From: Pseudorhodobacter antarcticus
GTDB taxonomy: Bacteria; Pseudomonadota; Alphaproteobacteria; Rhodobacterales; Rhodobacteraceae
Direction of reading: 5' to 3'
Length of the DNA: 6,983 nucleotides
NCBI GenBank assembly: GCA_945897655.1
Contig: CAMDHB010000187.1
Span: 1 to 6,983 of the forward strand
The notes beneath the pieces are model-generated. The model was not told where the DNA came from. It saw nothing but the letters and a program-made list of their open reading frames with translations, and ran no database searches. Positions 5,918 to 6,983 of the stretch are shown here, in pieces. Both the position numbers and the translations under genes were made by a program. Position 1 is the first letter of the stretch. Every line of letters starts with the position of its first letter.

Positions 5918-6983
5918 ATGGCAGTTATCAACGGCACCGAAGGCAACGACAGTCTTGACGGCACCAATTCGGCGGACCTGATCAAGGGTTCTGCAGGGAA
6001 TGATACCCTTTACGGGCTGGACGGGTTTGACAGTCTTTTCGGCGGCACCGGCAATGATGAGATAAGGGCCGGCGATGCCATGATCGGCACTGCCAAGAAC
6101 GCCCTGTTTGGTGGCGCTGGGGATGACGTGCTGTGGGGCGGGCAGGGCGATGACACCCTGATGGGTGGATCAGGCAATGACACGATCTATGCCTCGCAGA
6201 CCAAGCCTGACAGCGGCCATGACCATATCGAAGGTGGTGAGGGAGATGACTACATGTCCCTCATCGGCGTGTCCGCGACGGCGATTGGCGGCGAAGGGTC
6301 GGATCACTTTGTCGTCCGTGCAGGCGGCAATCGGATCGACGGCACCGAGGTCGGGAACTGGGTCGACACCGTGGATTACCGCACTGTTTTCAACCGCGTG
6401 GTCGTCAATCTGGCCAAGGCCACTGCGCAGACCTTTGACTTTGGCGGCAAGGTTGGTCGCGACAAGCTGACCGATATCGAAGCGGTCTACGGATCAGATG
6501 GCGATGACAAGTTGATCGGCGGCAACCCGTTGAATGATGGTTTTGAGGCCTTCATGGGTGGCGCGGGCACCGACACGATCAATGGCGGCCGGGGTCATGA
6601 CGTTTTGTTTGCCGATCGGGATGGGTTGGAAAACGGCGTGACCGTCGATCTGCAGCGCCACTTCGCCATCGACATCTACGGCAACCGCGACAGCGTGTTC
6701 GGCATCGAAGAGGTGTATGCCACCGATTTCGATGACGACCTGTCAGGCAATGACGCAGATAACCGGTTCTACCTTTACGGCGGTGATGACCATGTCAACG
6801 GCTGCGCCGGTCTGGACGAAATAAGCTTTCACGGAACCAATTTCGTGGGCTTTGCGGGTGTCGTGGTGGATCTGGCCTCCGGAACTGCCACAGGTGCCGG
6901 GACCAAGGTTCTGACCAGCATTGAAATGGTCACAGGCTCCGCAATGGATGACCGCATTTCCGGAAGTGCTGGAAGAAACAGCC
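5918..6983 (+). CDS. RTX-repeat calcium-binding protein, 3' end outside the window
   Basis: The frame from the ATG at 5918 is open to the last base, giving 355 residues with no stop. The product is dominated by hemolysin-type calcium-binding nonapeptides of the GGxGxDxL kind: GGTGNDEI (42-49), GGAGDDVL (65-72), GGQGDDTL (74-81), GGSGNDTI (83-90), GGEGDDYM (106-113), GGEGSDHF (124-131), GGAGTDTI (214-221) and GGRGHDVL (223-230). Between these lie three copies of a second module of the form VVNL...DxLTxIExVYGSxxDDxLxG, at about 150-202, 241-278 and 314-350. Repeats begin almost at residue 6 and there is no signal peptide, which fits type I secretion by a C-terminal signal beyond the window. No enzyme domain is seen so far, so it could be a surface or matrix protein, or an RTX-led enzyme with a later catalytic part. 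A lone cysteine at 296 is unusual. No transporter genes are in view. Family is firm; role is unknown. Confidence 0.88.
   Translation, partial: MAVINGTEGNDSLDGTNSADLIKGSAGNDTLYGLDGFDSLFGGTGNDEIRAGDAMIGTAKNALFGGAGDDVLWGGQGDDTLMGGSGNDTIYASQTKPDSGHDHIEGGEGDDYMSLIGVSATAIGGEGSDHFVVRAGGNRIDGTEVGNWVDTVDYRTVFNRVVVNLAKATAQTFDFGGKVGRDKLTDIEAVYGSDGDDKLIGGNPLNDGFEAFMGGAGTDTINGGRGHDVLFADRDGLENGVTVDLQRHFAIDIYGNRDSVFGIEEVYATDFDDDLSGNDADNRFYLYGGDDHVNGCAGLDEISFHGTNFVGFAGVVVDLASGTATGAGTKVLTSIEMVTGSAMDDRISGSAGRNS

Noticed and set aside
6165..6470. Plus-strand frame of 101 codons inside the RTX gene
   Set aside because: It is out of frame with the continuous RTX frame, which carries clear repeats across the whole interval.

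Overview
The window looks like a stretch of chromosome from an alphaproteobacterium, most likely of the order Rhodobacterales (Rhodobacter/Paracoccus/roseobacter relatives). The grounds are high G+C content with strongly G/C-ending codons, the sequence character of AroK, AroB, Xer and the CorC-like protein, and the linkage of aroKB to a divergent xer gene with a CNNM/CorC gene. This placement is inference from composition and remembered gene order, not from a search.

Layout. Positions 27-3951 (minus strand) hold a tight leftward gene cluster. In transcription order it contains a 44-residue single-pass membrane protein (3951-3817), a 516-residue exported protein of unknown function whose start overlaps the small gene (3827-2277), a tyrosine recombinase of the XerC/XerD type (2273-1335), and a CNNM/CorC-type membrane protein with paired CBS domains (1319-27). 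Gaps are -11, 3 and 15 nt, so one transcript with translational coupling is likely. The 26 bases left of the last gene show nothing I can support.

Positions 3952-4164 are the divergent intergenic region. It holds an AT-rich TATATAT core that may serve promoters in both directions, and a GC-rich hairpin with a T-run that reads as a rightward terminator and is flanked by an 8-bp direct repeat.

Positions 4165-5824 (plus strand) hold aroK and aroB, one base apart. They encode shikimate kinase and 3-dehydroquinate synthase, two steps of the common aromatic pathway. All catalytic motifs are intact in both.

Positions 5825-5917 are a short intergenic region with a weak terminator-like stem, a perfect TTGACA hexamer and a 7-bp inverted repeat. 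From 5918 to the window edge runs an unfinished gene for a calcium-binding RTX-repeat protein, probably exported by a type I system. Its reading frame is open to base 6983, so the C-terminus and any secretion signal lie outside.

Most of the window is housekeeping sequence. I see no clear sign of a new multi-gene system, mobile element, CRISPR array, tRNA or rRNA. The least explained parts are the small membrane protein plus exported two-cysteine protein pair, and the RTX gene.
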